Below, in pieces: positions 22,720 through 64,000 of a stretch of 64,000 bases of DNA. How positions within the stretch are numbered: the first letter of the stretch is position 1; each line of letters opens with the position of its first letter. The stretch is taken from positions 291,865,973-291,929,972 of the forward strand of contig JARDYH010000002.1 of assembly GCA_029215795.1 (NCBI GenBank), written 5' to 3'. The position numbers and the translations under genes are program-made. The notes under the pieces are model-generated. The model saw only the letters and a list, made by a program, of their open reading frames with translations. It did no database searches and was not told where the DNA came from. Origin of the DNA: Anniella stebbinsi. Its lineage: Eukaryota > Chordata > Lepidosauria > Squamata > Anniellidae.

Positions 22720-24200
22720 TTTCCTTGCTGTATTATATAGCACTAAAAGCCTCAGATTCAAGGAGGCTTTATTGCTATATATATATATACGTGGGGAGGC
22801 AGTTGGGAGAACAGGAAAAGTATATTTTTCACCCTTCTCTCCCTTCCAAAACCTCCCCATATAGTGCGGGGGGGGGGGGGGTAATTTTAATCTCATGGTG
22901 CATATAACCCCACCTTGATACTATAAGAAGCACAAGTAAACAAGTTGCTATACCACCACCCCAATCACCTTCAGTATGCCATGGCTCCTGGAGACCACGG
23001 AGCATGCTCAATCCACGAACTTTTGCCAACATGGTTGTGGTGGTGTATTTCTGAATACCCAAGGAGCTTCCCCACCCACATTTGCAGAAACTAATATTTT
23101 CTTTGGGTGGCTCTGTTTTACTGTTATACTGATAGACATGGGATCATCAACTTTAGTGTTAGAAGAATTAAGTGGAACTTGAAACAAAATATTGCACTAC
23201 ATACTCTAGATGTGTTCTTTTTCATGACAGCCTAGAACACGAGCACCGTAGTTCCATAGAGGCCTCTTGGATGGGTGTGTGTCTGCAGATTTCAAAATTG
23301 GTTGGCTATTCCACCCCCTCACGCCATGCTATAGAGCACAAGAGGGATGTGTCTCAAACATAAGTAATTTATAGCTAAATCGCAGCATGGGGAGGAGGAT
23401 AGATGATGCAGTTCTGGAGATGGAAAATGCATCCCCCCAAATTCCCGTCCCTCAGGATATTTAGTATAAGCTGTTGAGCCTGAGCAGGTCAATTCCTTCT
23501 TCCTCTGTCCTCCATTTTCCTGTGTGTTTTCAATTGCCGTATGAACATTCGATGTCTCAAACTGTTCTCAGCCATCAGTTTGAGTGGTGGACTCCCATCA
23601 TCTGCCTGATGTCTGCATCCCATCAACTTTTTGTAAGCTTTCTGTCATTCTCAGGCAATTTTCTTTTTAATGTCATTCTTATTCTTCATAAATGTACATA
23701 CTTTTGCATACGTAGGGCATCTCCCAAGAAGATAGAAGCCACTACCTTATTTCGGGATGGCCCTATTTCACTTCTAAGGTGATAAACACTCAACCATCTA
23801 CATTCCCTACTAGAGGTTATTACAACAACTGCTTAGAATATTCAATTACTTTGCTACAACAATCTGTTTAGGTTGACCTATTATAGGCTTGTAATGTTGA
23901 ATGTCTGAAACAAATAAATATAACTTTAGATATACACATGTGATTAGCACATTTTTAGAGAGACACTTAACAGTGTTAACTAGTACTGCTAGATTCTGCT
24001 GTTCTGGAAATGGAAACCTGTACCTGAAAAAGAGGAGCAAAAGGAGAAGACTATGCCATGATGGAAGGATAGGTGAAGCATGTTGAAGGCTGAGACTAAT
24101 GACATGAGGTCATCACCCATCTAGCATATCTATTGTCTCCAATTTAATCCCTGACTTCTTGTATTCTTCGCTTGATATCACATAGCTAAACTATTGTATT
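22720..24200. other. Intergenic, no recognised gene
   Basis: Contains a short TATATATATATA run near 22780 and a G run at 22867-22881. No open frame with family similarity. Confidence 0.5.
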
Positions 24201-24204
24201 CATG

Positions 24205-24295
24205 TCCTGCTTGCGGGCTTCCCATTGGTTCATCTGGTTGGCCATTGTGAGAACAGAATACTGGACTAGATAGGCCTTTGTGTTCTTATGCTTGC
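24205..24295 (+). mobile_element. CR1-type LINE 3' end, short
   Basis: TTCATGTCCTGCTTGCGGGC, GGTTGGCCATTGTGAGAAC, ACTGGACTAGATAGGCC, TGTGTTCTTATG. This is the last about 90 bp of the 3' sequence shared with 7340, 43560 and 61960. Confidence 0.75.
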
Positions 24296-24299
24296 AAAA

Positions 24300-26215
24300 T
24301 TGTAAATCATGCCATAGTGGTAGAATCAAGTAAATCCTTTTAGCAATAGGTTAATTTTTACCTTATTGCTTAAGCCAGAGGGTAAATATTACTGCTTTAA
24401 CATGGGAGATTACTGATTTAACACATTTTAAACCTTTTAGCAGCCCAATCTTAAATTTGAATAAGCCATCAGACAAGATTTGTCATTGTTTGAATTTTAA
24501 TGATTAACCCAGGTCTGGGGCATAAAAAGTGGCTCCAGTAACTTGGCCTCTTTGATCTAAGAAAGATGTGATTTCCCTGTAAGAGGAATTTTGTGGAAAC
24601 CCCCACCCCCATTTTCTTTCTGTTGCTTAAAGGAGCTACATTATCTATGCCGCTTCAAACCGAAGCCCTATGGACAAAACAGAAGATTCCATAAAGTCAT
24701 TTACTATCCTCTCCTTGGCAAGTTCATCAGCTCACAAGGGGCTCCCTTTCTTCCTTCATGCCCATTTCTACAGGGAACCCTGTCAGTTTTCCTGGCTAAT
24801 TTTCTATTTTCTAAAAACAATGTTTTGGCTTCAAGGGGAAAAAATGGCATGCCGACCACCTCCCATTTGTTACCTTTTAGGAGGTGTTTCCATTTGCAGA
24901 AACTAAGGTTGGCATCACACAGGCGGTTTTAAGCACACTCACCTCGGCTTTACTCCACTTCTTCAGTGATGGGTTCGCATGACATCTTTTCCTTCCTGCT
25001 GCTCTCTCCAGAGTGCTCAGTTTTTAGTTTCTGTTTCTATTTAACCCGGAACCGGCAAAGTCCATTTCAGGCAAGTTCAACAGGTTGAACTGAGGTATCA
25101 GAGCAAAACCGACCATGTGTGATTCAAAACGCTAGATTCGCATAGGAAACTGAGGGGGAACCTGCAGAAGCAATCCGGGTGGAAAATGGTATGTGTGATA
25201 AAGGCCTAAGCAAGCAACATATTTTAGAGTGACACCTCTTCTGCTTCTTCAAGAAAGAGGTCTGGAGCAGTTCTTTGAGTTCCACCATCTTACATACCTT
25301 TCTCTTTTTCTTGGTTCAAAAAAAAGGGCACTTGCCTAAAAGGGACATTAAACTGTTCAAAAATCTAAAACTCTCTATTAAAAGCCCTAGCTAGATTCCC
25401 ACATCTTCAACTCCTTTATTCTGACCCACTCTACCACCTATCCTCCACATCCTTTTCCCCAAAAGGCCTTCCATTCCTATCCTGATCTGCTCTATTTGCA
25501 CCCTCAAATATTGCTTTGATTCCTGCTACCTAAATCCTCTCTGCAGTGCTCATTTACAAAATCTCCATGAATTTTCTTAATTGCATCAAAAATTTAATCT
25601 TCTTCCCTCAGTTACACTCCTCCTTTCTCACCACTAGACCACGCAATTTCCAAATCGTTATTCCCAGCATGATCTCTTATCACAGGGTGTATCCCAAAAT
25701 CCAACTTCAGCATTCCCCCAACTCTTCTTTGGTTTTCTGCATTTGCAAATGTTCCTCCACCCTATTCCACCATTGGACCCTCTTCATGTCCATATCAGTC
25801 CCTGTCTCCCTCTATATTTTCTCTGCTGCCAGACCTTCCCCCACAACACACAAGAACCAGTTAGACCACACCATTGTTGCAATGTATTTGCCCTAGGAGT
25901 TAGCTGCATTAATGAATTTTAACCCTATGTATTTTATTAAAGCTTTTGAATATGTCTTTGTTTAGAATGTATGCTCTAATGTTTAATAAATTGATTCTTA
26001 GTTGTTTACTAAAATTGTTTAATAATAAATTAAACGTTATCCCTTAAAGGTTTCAATTTTCAGGACCACTTAGTCCTCAAAGTTAGAAGATCTGAACACT
26101 TGTCGAATATTCAGCAATAACATTTCAGTTGTGGGACCATGGTCTATTTAAAGTCCTGATGGTGGCAAAGGATTATTGTACAAGAGACAGCAAAGTTTTC
26201 ACAGGTCTACTTTTG
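24300..26215. other. Intergenic, no recognised gene
   Basis: A pyrimidine-rich stretch at 25380-25860 gives a 116-residue open frame without recognisable motifs; I regard it as chance. No promoter-like CpG island. Confidence 0.45.
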
Positions 26216-26225
26216 TTTGTTTATT

Positions 26226-26275
26226 TTAACTTCACTTAGGTTTCTGTGATTTAACTTCACTTAGGTTTCTGTGAT
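26226..26275. repeat. Perfect tandem duplication, 25-bp unit x2
   Basis: TTAACTTCACTTAGGTTTCT plus GTGAT occurs twice head to tail, at 26226-26250 and 26251-26275, with no mismatch. That suggests a recent slip or duplication. Confidence 0.85.
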
Positions 26276-26279
26276 TTCA

Positions 26280-27748
26280 ACAAGAAAGAACAAGACCTAA
26301 TATGCAAAAATAGTTTCATTCACTATTAACAGTTTACTTTTTGAAGTGCACTAAATGTGGTAGTCTGATAGGTTGGTTATATTTTGTTATTGAAGTCAAT
26401 TTATTAACAAATGTGACATTTACAGAAAACACCACAGGTTCTAAAATAATTTAACAATCTTCATCAATTTTATAAAAAAAAGTACTGATAAATAAGAGAC
26501 CCTAACAATTTATCAACCACAAATATTCTCCCACGCTACTGAACTATTTAAGCAGTTTGATTTTAAAAGAATTCCATAAGAGTGCTGCCTCGCTTCCAAT
26601 TCATTACTGAAAATTGGCAATACCAAAACAGAATAAAAATGAACATGCAATGTGAAAACTGTACCAGAACCAGGAACTCTAACACCATGTCAAGGTATGG
26701 CAATACAAACATTCCAATTCAGTTGCTCCCACAAAGTACATATTTGTGAAAAATAAGGTTTCAAATACCTATTGACTAAATTTGTTACAAGTTAAAATGT
26801 ATGATACTACACTAGATTTTTATTGTAACATTCAACTTATTAGTTCACATGTAAATGAGAAGGCAAATAAACATAATTTACAAATACTGCTTGTAAATGT
26901 TTAGCTTATGGTTAACAAATGTAAAGGTGCTGCTATATTGAATCAACTTGAAACAAGTCAACTGGAGATTGGCATTGCTACAACTCGATCTTTAAGCTTT
27001 GTCCATACTAACATTCATTTCAATTTTTAGTCTCAGCCGACCAAGGTAATCTTTACAAGTTTCTGTACGTAGGTGGCTTTCCCCTCAAGACTGCCAGCCT
27101 GAGGTTTAATTTTATTAACATGTTTAATTCACACATTTGAACCCATATACCATTCAATAAATTTAATCAATATGTTGATAAGTGGAGAGGCTGTAACCTT
27201 GAAAGAAAGTGGCAGATTTAACTATCACAGTTGCCAGATGCTAAGATTTATTTTTTAAACTGCTGACAGGCAAAATTAGTAGGTGCAATGGTGGAACTCT
27301 ACACAAAAAAATCTAACAAACAAGAGAGGAGACAATGGGATCAGGAGAAAGCAAGAGTGAGTCTGCACCAATGATTAAAATGCTTATATCCCTTGATTGC
27401 ACACAAACCAAAAATGGAGGACAAAGACGTCTGAGTGCAGAATAAGCCCTCTCATGTAAATTTTAAAAAATCACAAAGAAGTGCTGTTTTGACATAGCCA
27501 TAGACAAGATGTTTTGTGGGGATCACATATCTGGCCAAATTAATTTGGAGGATAGAGATCATTTAGCTACAGGCAGTTAGGGAAGCCATTTACTAGAGAC
27601 CAGATGTCAGGCTGGACTAAGCGAGTTGCAAGTTTCATGCTTCAAGATGCAAACCAATACAGCTCATTACTGAGAGTGCCTTGGGCGAGCTGAAATTAGG
27701 GCTTACATGTGAATACACATGTAGCTGGGCTGTGTTACTCTACACTCC

Positions 27749-27785
<37 letters not shown>

Positions 27786-28170
27786 CACTCAGAAAGCAGG
27801 GTAATCGCTGGTCATTACAGTATTGAAATTCCAGTATTGGAATAAAAGAGAAGGTTACCTTGCCATCATGCTGACTCCAGAAACTTTTTTTTTAACTCTG
27901 TCAAATTTTGATAAGAGTTTAAGCAATTAAGAGAGCAGCGGCTGAATTTTGTTCATTTTAAAACAAATTCTACTTTTAAAAGTTTGTAACAACTTGTATA
28001 GTCTAGTTAGCACTTGAAAACTGAAGTCATCTAGTGCCATTGCCTATAAAGCCAAAGATATTATATTTGGCCCTATACCATTGCCTTCTGCCCATGATAT
28101 TTTTGTGCTGGGGCAACTGAAAGTAAACAGCAAAGTAAATTCTGTGTTGAGACTGTAGAAGGACAATGAC
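26280..28170. other. PLEKHA1 3' flank or distal 3' UTR, mostly repeat-free
   Basis: AT-rich, low in recognisable repeats except an (AT)n run. Whether it is transcribed as distal 3' UTR of PLEKHA1 cannot be decided from sequence. Confidence 0.4.
27752..27783. repeat. (AT)n microsatellite
   Basis: An uninterrupted AT dinucleotide run of about 16 units. Confidence 0.95.
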
Positions 28171-28907
28171 CTGGTTCACACAATCACACAATATAGAAGG
28201 CAGCAGTTGAAATAACCCAAACTAGAAAAATGCTAATCAGCACACAACCGCTTGAATGTTAATAAATGTCAAACAAACCGGGGTGAACCAACAGTTTATA
28301 TAAACATATTATTTGTGCCATATAAAAAGAGCATACAATAATAATATACAGTAACAAAACAATTTGTTTACAGTAACCAAGCATAAAGTTTACAATGATT
28401 TGCAATAATCAAACAACGAACAAAAATAGTATGCAGTGACTAAGCAATACAATATCTACAGGCCTTGAAGAATTGTGTTGTTTGGCTGGGGACTCAATTC
28501 AATCCTTTTTGGAGGACAAGCAAGTCTTTGTGAATTTGAGGAATAATCTTAATGAATCCTCTTCTATTCCCCACCCATAAGCATTATAATCTGGTTGCAA
28601 TATTCTGACGAAGCATTTGCGTGCGAAACTGGTGTAAGAAGCCAGAGGCCTGTAGATACTGTATTGCTTAGTTACTGCATACTATTTTTGTTCGCTATTT
28701 GATTATTGCAAATCATTGTAAACTTTATGCTTGGTTACTGTATACAAATTGTTTTGTTACTGTATATTATTATTGTATGCTCTTATTATATGGCACAAAT
28801 AATATATTTATATAAACTGTTGGTTCACCCCAGTTTGTTTGACATTTATTAACATTCAAGCGGTTGTATGCTGATTAGCATTTTTCTAGTTCTGGTTCAC
28901 ACAATCA
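28171..28907. mobile_element. Foldback element with 245-bp arms and 16-bp flanking direct repeat
   Basis: The left arm 28220-28464 is the near-exact reverse complement of the right arm 28647-28891 (for example CAGTAACAAAACAATTTG against CAAATTGTTTTGTTACTG). The loop is 182 bp. CTGGTTCACACAATCA occurs at 28171-28186 and again at 28892-28907. No coding frame. The loop carries TGACGAAG and CGAAAC ten bases apart at 28606-28629. Superfamily not assigned. Confidence 0.8.
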
Positions 28908-28908
28908 C

Positions 28909-28947
28909 CACAGCTTAAACAAGCCACAGTGGCTTGTTTAAGCTGTG
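28909..28947. repeat. Perfect 39-bp palindrome
   Basis: CACAGCTTAAACAAGCCAC at 28909-28927, one central A, then its exact reverse complement at 28929-28947. A decayed copy lies at 29112-29152 (ATAGCTTAAAACAAGCAACC, then ATGGCTTGTTTAAGTTGTG). The pair brackets a GGTTCACAC-type foldback region. Confidence 0.8.
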
Positions 28948-29599
28948 AAGTTTGCTGACTTGTGCGGGTTGCCATTTATCAGGTGCTATGGCCTGTTGTT
29001 GGATTGTTTGAGAGTTGTTTCCCCTTCCCAATGAGCCATGCTACCCAAGTTTGGACGACACAACAACCAGCACCCCAGGCAGGTAATTAGGCAACAGTGC
29101 CCATCACATGCCATAGCTTAAAACAAGCAACCATGGCTTGTTTAAGTTGTGATGATTGTTCAAACTGGGCCTTTGAGAGTCCTAAATGAACTGGGGTGAA
29201 GCGTAGGGGGACAACCCCCTTCTGTCGCCAGTTGAAGAACATGAAGGAGACAGCAGGCCACATGTAGGCTAAAGTAAGTTTTCCCGCAACAATTAATTTC
29301 ATAAAGGTTGGACTTTGTACCACTGGGACATAACTTAATTGTATGACTACTTCACTGAAGTAGTGGACACTTCATTAAAACGTATCTGCAATGTTACCTT
29401 TTTTGCATGCTTTGTCAAGCATTACATACAGTTTTAAATAGATAAGAGTACTGCAAACTGGAAAATCTGAATTACATAAAGCAGCATCACGTGAAACTTT
29501 GGAGGAGGGTTGTTGATTAAAGCAAACATTTTCACAACTTAACAACAAAATAGTACATGCTCATTCTGATCAAACATCCAGCATCAGCTTCTAAAACCC

Positions 29600-31103
29600 T
29601 TTATTTTTTTACCACTGAAACTCCTGAACACATATCCAGTTGAAAAAACATAGTGCACAGCTCAAAGATACCAAGTATGCTGGAAAGCCTAGAATACATG
29701 TGCTGAACTACACTACATAAAGTAATTTCACCTCAAGGTGCAATCCACAAAAGCAAAATCCAGTATCCATCTAACCCCAGAACATTTAAAATACCATGAA
29801 AGAAGAACCCACAGGCACTTTTAATTAATTTAGTGCACCAAAAGTTACAGGCCACAATTGCATGACTGAACAATTCAGTACCAGTAAACAGCATGAAACA
29901 AAGTTTGTTAAGTCTTTTACTGATCCAAATATAAAATGGTAACCTTTTATAACACACTGGAAAAAGGATCACACAAGAGAGAAACAAATCTTAGACAAGT
30001 TTTAAACATTTAATTTCTTCAAAGCCTAATGTAAAATACTTTTACTTAAACCTTTAAAAGATTTAGTAGTCCAGTTTCCCTTCTCCCTACTTAAAAAAAT
30101 CCATATAACACTCTTATTTATTGGTGGTCCATTAATATCCAAATGTGCAAAAGTTACAATTCACCTTTAGGAGTGCATCAAAAATAGGCTTAATATTCAA
30201 AATAGCTGTATTACTCTTATGTAAGTTTCACAGCACCAAATACCTGGAATTCCAAAGGAATTGAATCCTATAGAAGAAGGGCAGTGATTTACAGAGCAAT
30301 TCTAATTAAACAGATTTATGTCAGTCTAAGTGATCTAAGGTCCTTCTCCCCTTTAGGGATGTTTTTCTCAAACATAGAGATACATATTGCATGTAACTTA
30401 ACACATGTAATATGTAATATCTGAAATGCAGCAAGTGATTTTCGTGCTATGAGTACACAGGTCATGCAGTAGCTCCCAAACCTGTGCACTCATTGTAGGG
30501 AAAACAAACCTCTTTTCAGACACTGCAGCATGAGCAGTATGTGGGGTGGGGGTGAGATTATACAAAAACTCTCTTTGCATAGGAAAAGTGCATTAGGTCA
30601 CCACTAGGTACAATAAAGTTTTGCAATCTTGATTCTGTAAGAACAGACTCTGTATACATATATTCAGATGTCTGAATGGCCATGTCAGTATTTTCAGAAA
30701 ATAAGTCAACTTGCTTGTCAATAGTCTTAATTACAGTATAATTAAGTCACAAATTGACATTTCTTTTATTATATCACTAAGATGATATTCAGTTTTGCGA
30801 AACTGATGATGAAGAGCAGTTGGTACCTTGCTTATTGACAACAGTAATGTTTAAATCATGTATTTTGGCCCCTTCCTATTAAAAAGATTTATCATCAGGC
30901 TGCTGAAACAGCAAAAGGCCCACTCTGATAATCAGTACAAGGCAGCATACACAAATTTGAATGTATGCACACACATACAGATCTATATAAGCAACATTCC
31001 ATTCTTTGTTCTTTCATTCCATAGTCATCTTTGGCTAAAAGTCTGAGCAAGAAAATTCATGGACCAAAAACAAATGTATCATTCTCCAATCTCTTCCCCA
31101 TTA
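29600..31103 (-). other. PLEKHA1: Probable PLEKHA1 3' UTR (end undetermined)
   Basis: AT-rich, repeat-poor sequence directly after the stop codon. Minus-strand AATAAA hexamers lie at 30770-30765, 30122-30117 and 29605-29600. I cannot tell which is used, and the UTR may extend further left toward 26 kb. No conserved open frame is present. Confidence 0.4.
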
Positions 31104-62424
<31,321 letters not shown>

Positions 62425-63460
62425 CTGCAAAACAAAACAAAAAAGAAGCAAACATTTGCTTTACTAAAAGTATATTAATTAAAACTCTTCCAGAGTTAGT
62501 TTCATTTAATGAACATCTCTCAGCAGCTCCTTTTCATGAAAAGATAATACATTGTCTCACAAAAACCAGCACAAATTTCATCCTCAAAAGTTTAACAAGA
62601 ATTTACATTCAACTTTTTTTACGATTGTATGAATTTAATAAAAACCGCTAATGGAGTATACTGAATGCCAAGCAAAACCCATCTTTTCATAAAAGTATCC
62701 AAAAACACTGCAGGATATTACATTACACTAAAATGTCAAAACAACAGTCCTCAGATGGTTAGAATTGAATGCTTCAAATTTTCAACTAAGGTACATAAAA
62801 CAAAGGCAGTGGATTTATTCAGTTTCTGAAATACATTGTTTGCTAAGAGATAATCTGCTGAACTGGCCTTTCAAAACCTTCCTGGTCTTAATAATCTTTT
62901 CATAAGAGCAATTATAGAACAGATGCATCCACATGTGAGAGCTGTGTGAAGTATCTATATTCTTTTTCATGTTTATTATTGTTTTGACTTTTAAAGCTTG
63001 GGCAAAAAAAATGAGTTCTAGTAATGAAGAAACACTGGGAGGAGAAAGAAAGATATGGAGCAGGGAAATTAGGGACAAGAAAATGAAAGGAACAAATTAG
63101 AATTCTTGATTATGTTTAATTATCATTTGTTTGACCTTCTTATTATTCTAAGCCTCCAATTAAATATAATTTCATAAAGTAATCCCTTCTTCCACCAATA
63201 TGGTGTTTCATAAAATAGCTGTTACTTATGTCTGAATCCAGGGAATACCACAAGCTATCAATCCAATAGCAGAAACCACCAATCCCAATGCAACTTCCTT
63301 TGAAGTTTGAACGGTTAATGTTTGGATAAAGTGTAAATATTAGAAAAATGATCGGATTGGTTCTTTATTTGTATAGAAAAGCTTACTTTAAATCAATGTT
63401 TCTGATAAGATATGTTGATTCAGTTTAGAGTTTAACTGTATGGATCTTAGATCTAGATTA
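62425..63460 (-). other. PLEKHA1: PLEKHA1 intron upstream of the first coding exon
   Basis: AT-rich sequence with no recognised exon, promoter or repeat family. Confidence 0.5.
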
Positions 63461-63465
63461 ATGTT

Positions 63466-63538
63466 AACTTATTATTTAAAAAAAACTTAAATAATAAGTT
63501 TAAGCAATGGATGCTTTTACTTTGTTAAAGCATCCATT
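63466..63538. repeat. Two adjacent perfect hairpins
   Basis: A 14-bp stem AACTTATTATTTAA (63466-63479) pairs with 63487-63500 across 7 nt. Immediately after, a 12-bp stem AATGGATGCTTT (63506-63517) pairs with 63527-63538 across 9 nt. Neither stem has mismatches. Confidence 0.75.
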
Positions 63539-63689
63539 TTTATCCACTATGCTATATTGTCTTTCTTTCATAGTTCCTCTGTTGGCCAGCTTCACCCCCA
63601 CATAAGCACAAAAATCCTATCCAGGTTGTATCTTTGCACATGTGATTTTAGACAAAAGCCAAGAACTTTCAAGAAGAAAAGCTGATAAG

Positions 63690-63890
63690 TTTGACTAGAC
63701 AGATCCATGGGCTGTGTTCTTATGTCACTTAAGCCATGATGGGTTAATAAACTACTCAAAGTTTGAAAATAAGCTACAGTTATCCCCACACACATCCCAT
63801 CAGACAAATACGCTTCTGTGAGTAGCTTATTAAGATACTGTGTGTAATTTGACTCACCCCCATGTCCTCCTGCAGTCCTCCCACCCAAGC
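63690..63890. repeat. Possible foldback fragment
   Basis: CTTAAGCCATGATGGGTTAA and CACACATCCCATCAGAC resemble arms of the GCCATGG/ACCCAT foldback elements elsewhere in the window. Weak support. Confidence 0.3.
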
Positions 63891-64000
63891 AATGGCACTA
63901 TTTCACCTCTGAAGCACTGGAGGTTTGCAGGATCAGGACAAAAATTCATACACACCTCCCCCATTCAGGAGACAGCTTATCCACGATCAAACTGTTGTGC

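Larger units (their letters stand above)
21610..22720 (-). mobile_element. Interspersed retroelement 3' segment, split by two palindromic insertions
   Basis: Three pieces (21610-21783, 22104-22259, 22579-22720) read as one element once the two palindromes are ignored. The tail lies at the left (plus-strand TTTTTATTTATGTATTTAAA, then GGCGCTTTACAATAATAC). The body has GACGGTGGGAGCCTGTCTAA, CCACTGAAAAGGCCCTGG and CACCGGGAGCCAGTGGAGC. It resembles LINE 3' sequence common in reptile genomes. No coding frame is intact and the family is not assigned. Confidence 0.6.

Noticed and set aside
25546..25896. A 116-codon open frame upstream of the intergenic repeats
   Set aside because: Pyrimidine-rich composition, no motif, no splice or promoter support.

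Overview
The window is vertebrate nuclear DNA, most likely from a squamate reptile (lizard or snake). Genes are split into small exons with canonical GT/AG borders. The repeats are a squamate-like mixture: CR1-, L2- and L1-type LINE pieces, two tRNA-derived SINEs (one looks like the Sauria SINE head), and many short inverted-repeat DNA elements, some with 8-bp target duplications. The species call is an inference from repeat content. No bacterial, plasmid, phage or CRISPR content is present.

Two protein-coding genes are supported, both on the minus strand. PLEKHA1 (TAPP1) occupies 62424 down to about 31 kb: eleven coding exons join in frame into a 407-residue protein with two PH domains and a PDZ-binding C terminus. 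Its first, non-coding exon and promoter lie beyond the right edge. Downstream in the same direction, at 17999-17507, is coding exon 1 of HTRA1 (signal peptide, IGFBP-like and Kazal-like modules) inside a CpG island. Positions 1-17506 are HTRA1 intron 1, and the protease and PDZ exons lie off the left edge. The order and orientation PLEKHA1 then HTRA1 matches the arrangement on human 10q26. I see no counterpart of the primate gene ARMS2 between them. The two products act independently: PLEKHA1 is a cytosolic PtdIns(3,4)P2 sensor, and HTRA1 is a secreted serine protease.

Layout: 1-17.5 kb is HTRA1 intron 1, with an L2/CR1-type reverse transcriptase fragment, two palindromic hAT-like elements, an endonuclease fragment abutting an opposite-strand reverse transcriptase fragment, CR1 pieces, a pyrimidine-rich repeat and several inverted-repeat elements. 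17.4-18.4 kb is the HTRA1 first exon and promoter island. 18.4-31 kb is intergenic sequence plus the PLEKHA1 3' UTR, with SINE pieces, two more palindromic elements inside an older retroelement, and a foldback with 245-bp arms. 31-64 kb is PLEKHA1, whose introns hold a CR1 reverse transcriptase relic, a 1.25-kb GC-rich element with long terminal inverted repeats, a 628-bp hAT-like element with a perfect 8-bp duplication, an L1 3' end and several foldbacks.

I found no convincing new gene system. The most unusual material is the foldback DNA: inverted dimers of an already palindromic unit, and a spaced TGACGAAG-N10-CGAAAC motif found at two places on opposite strands.
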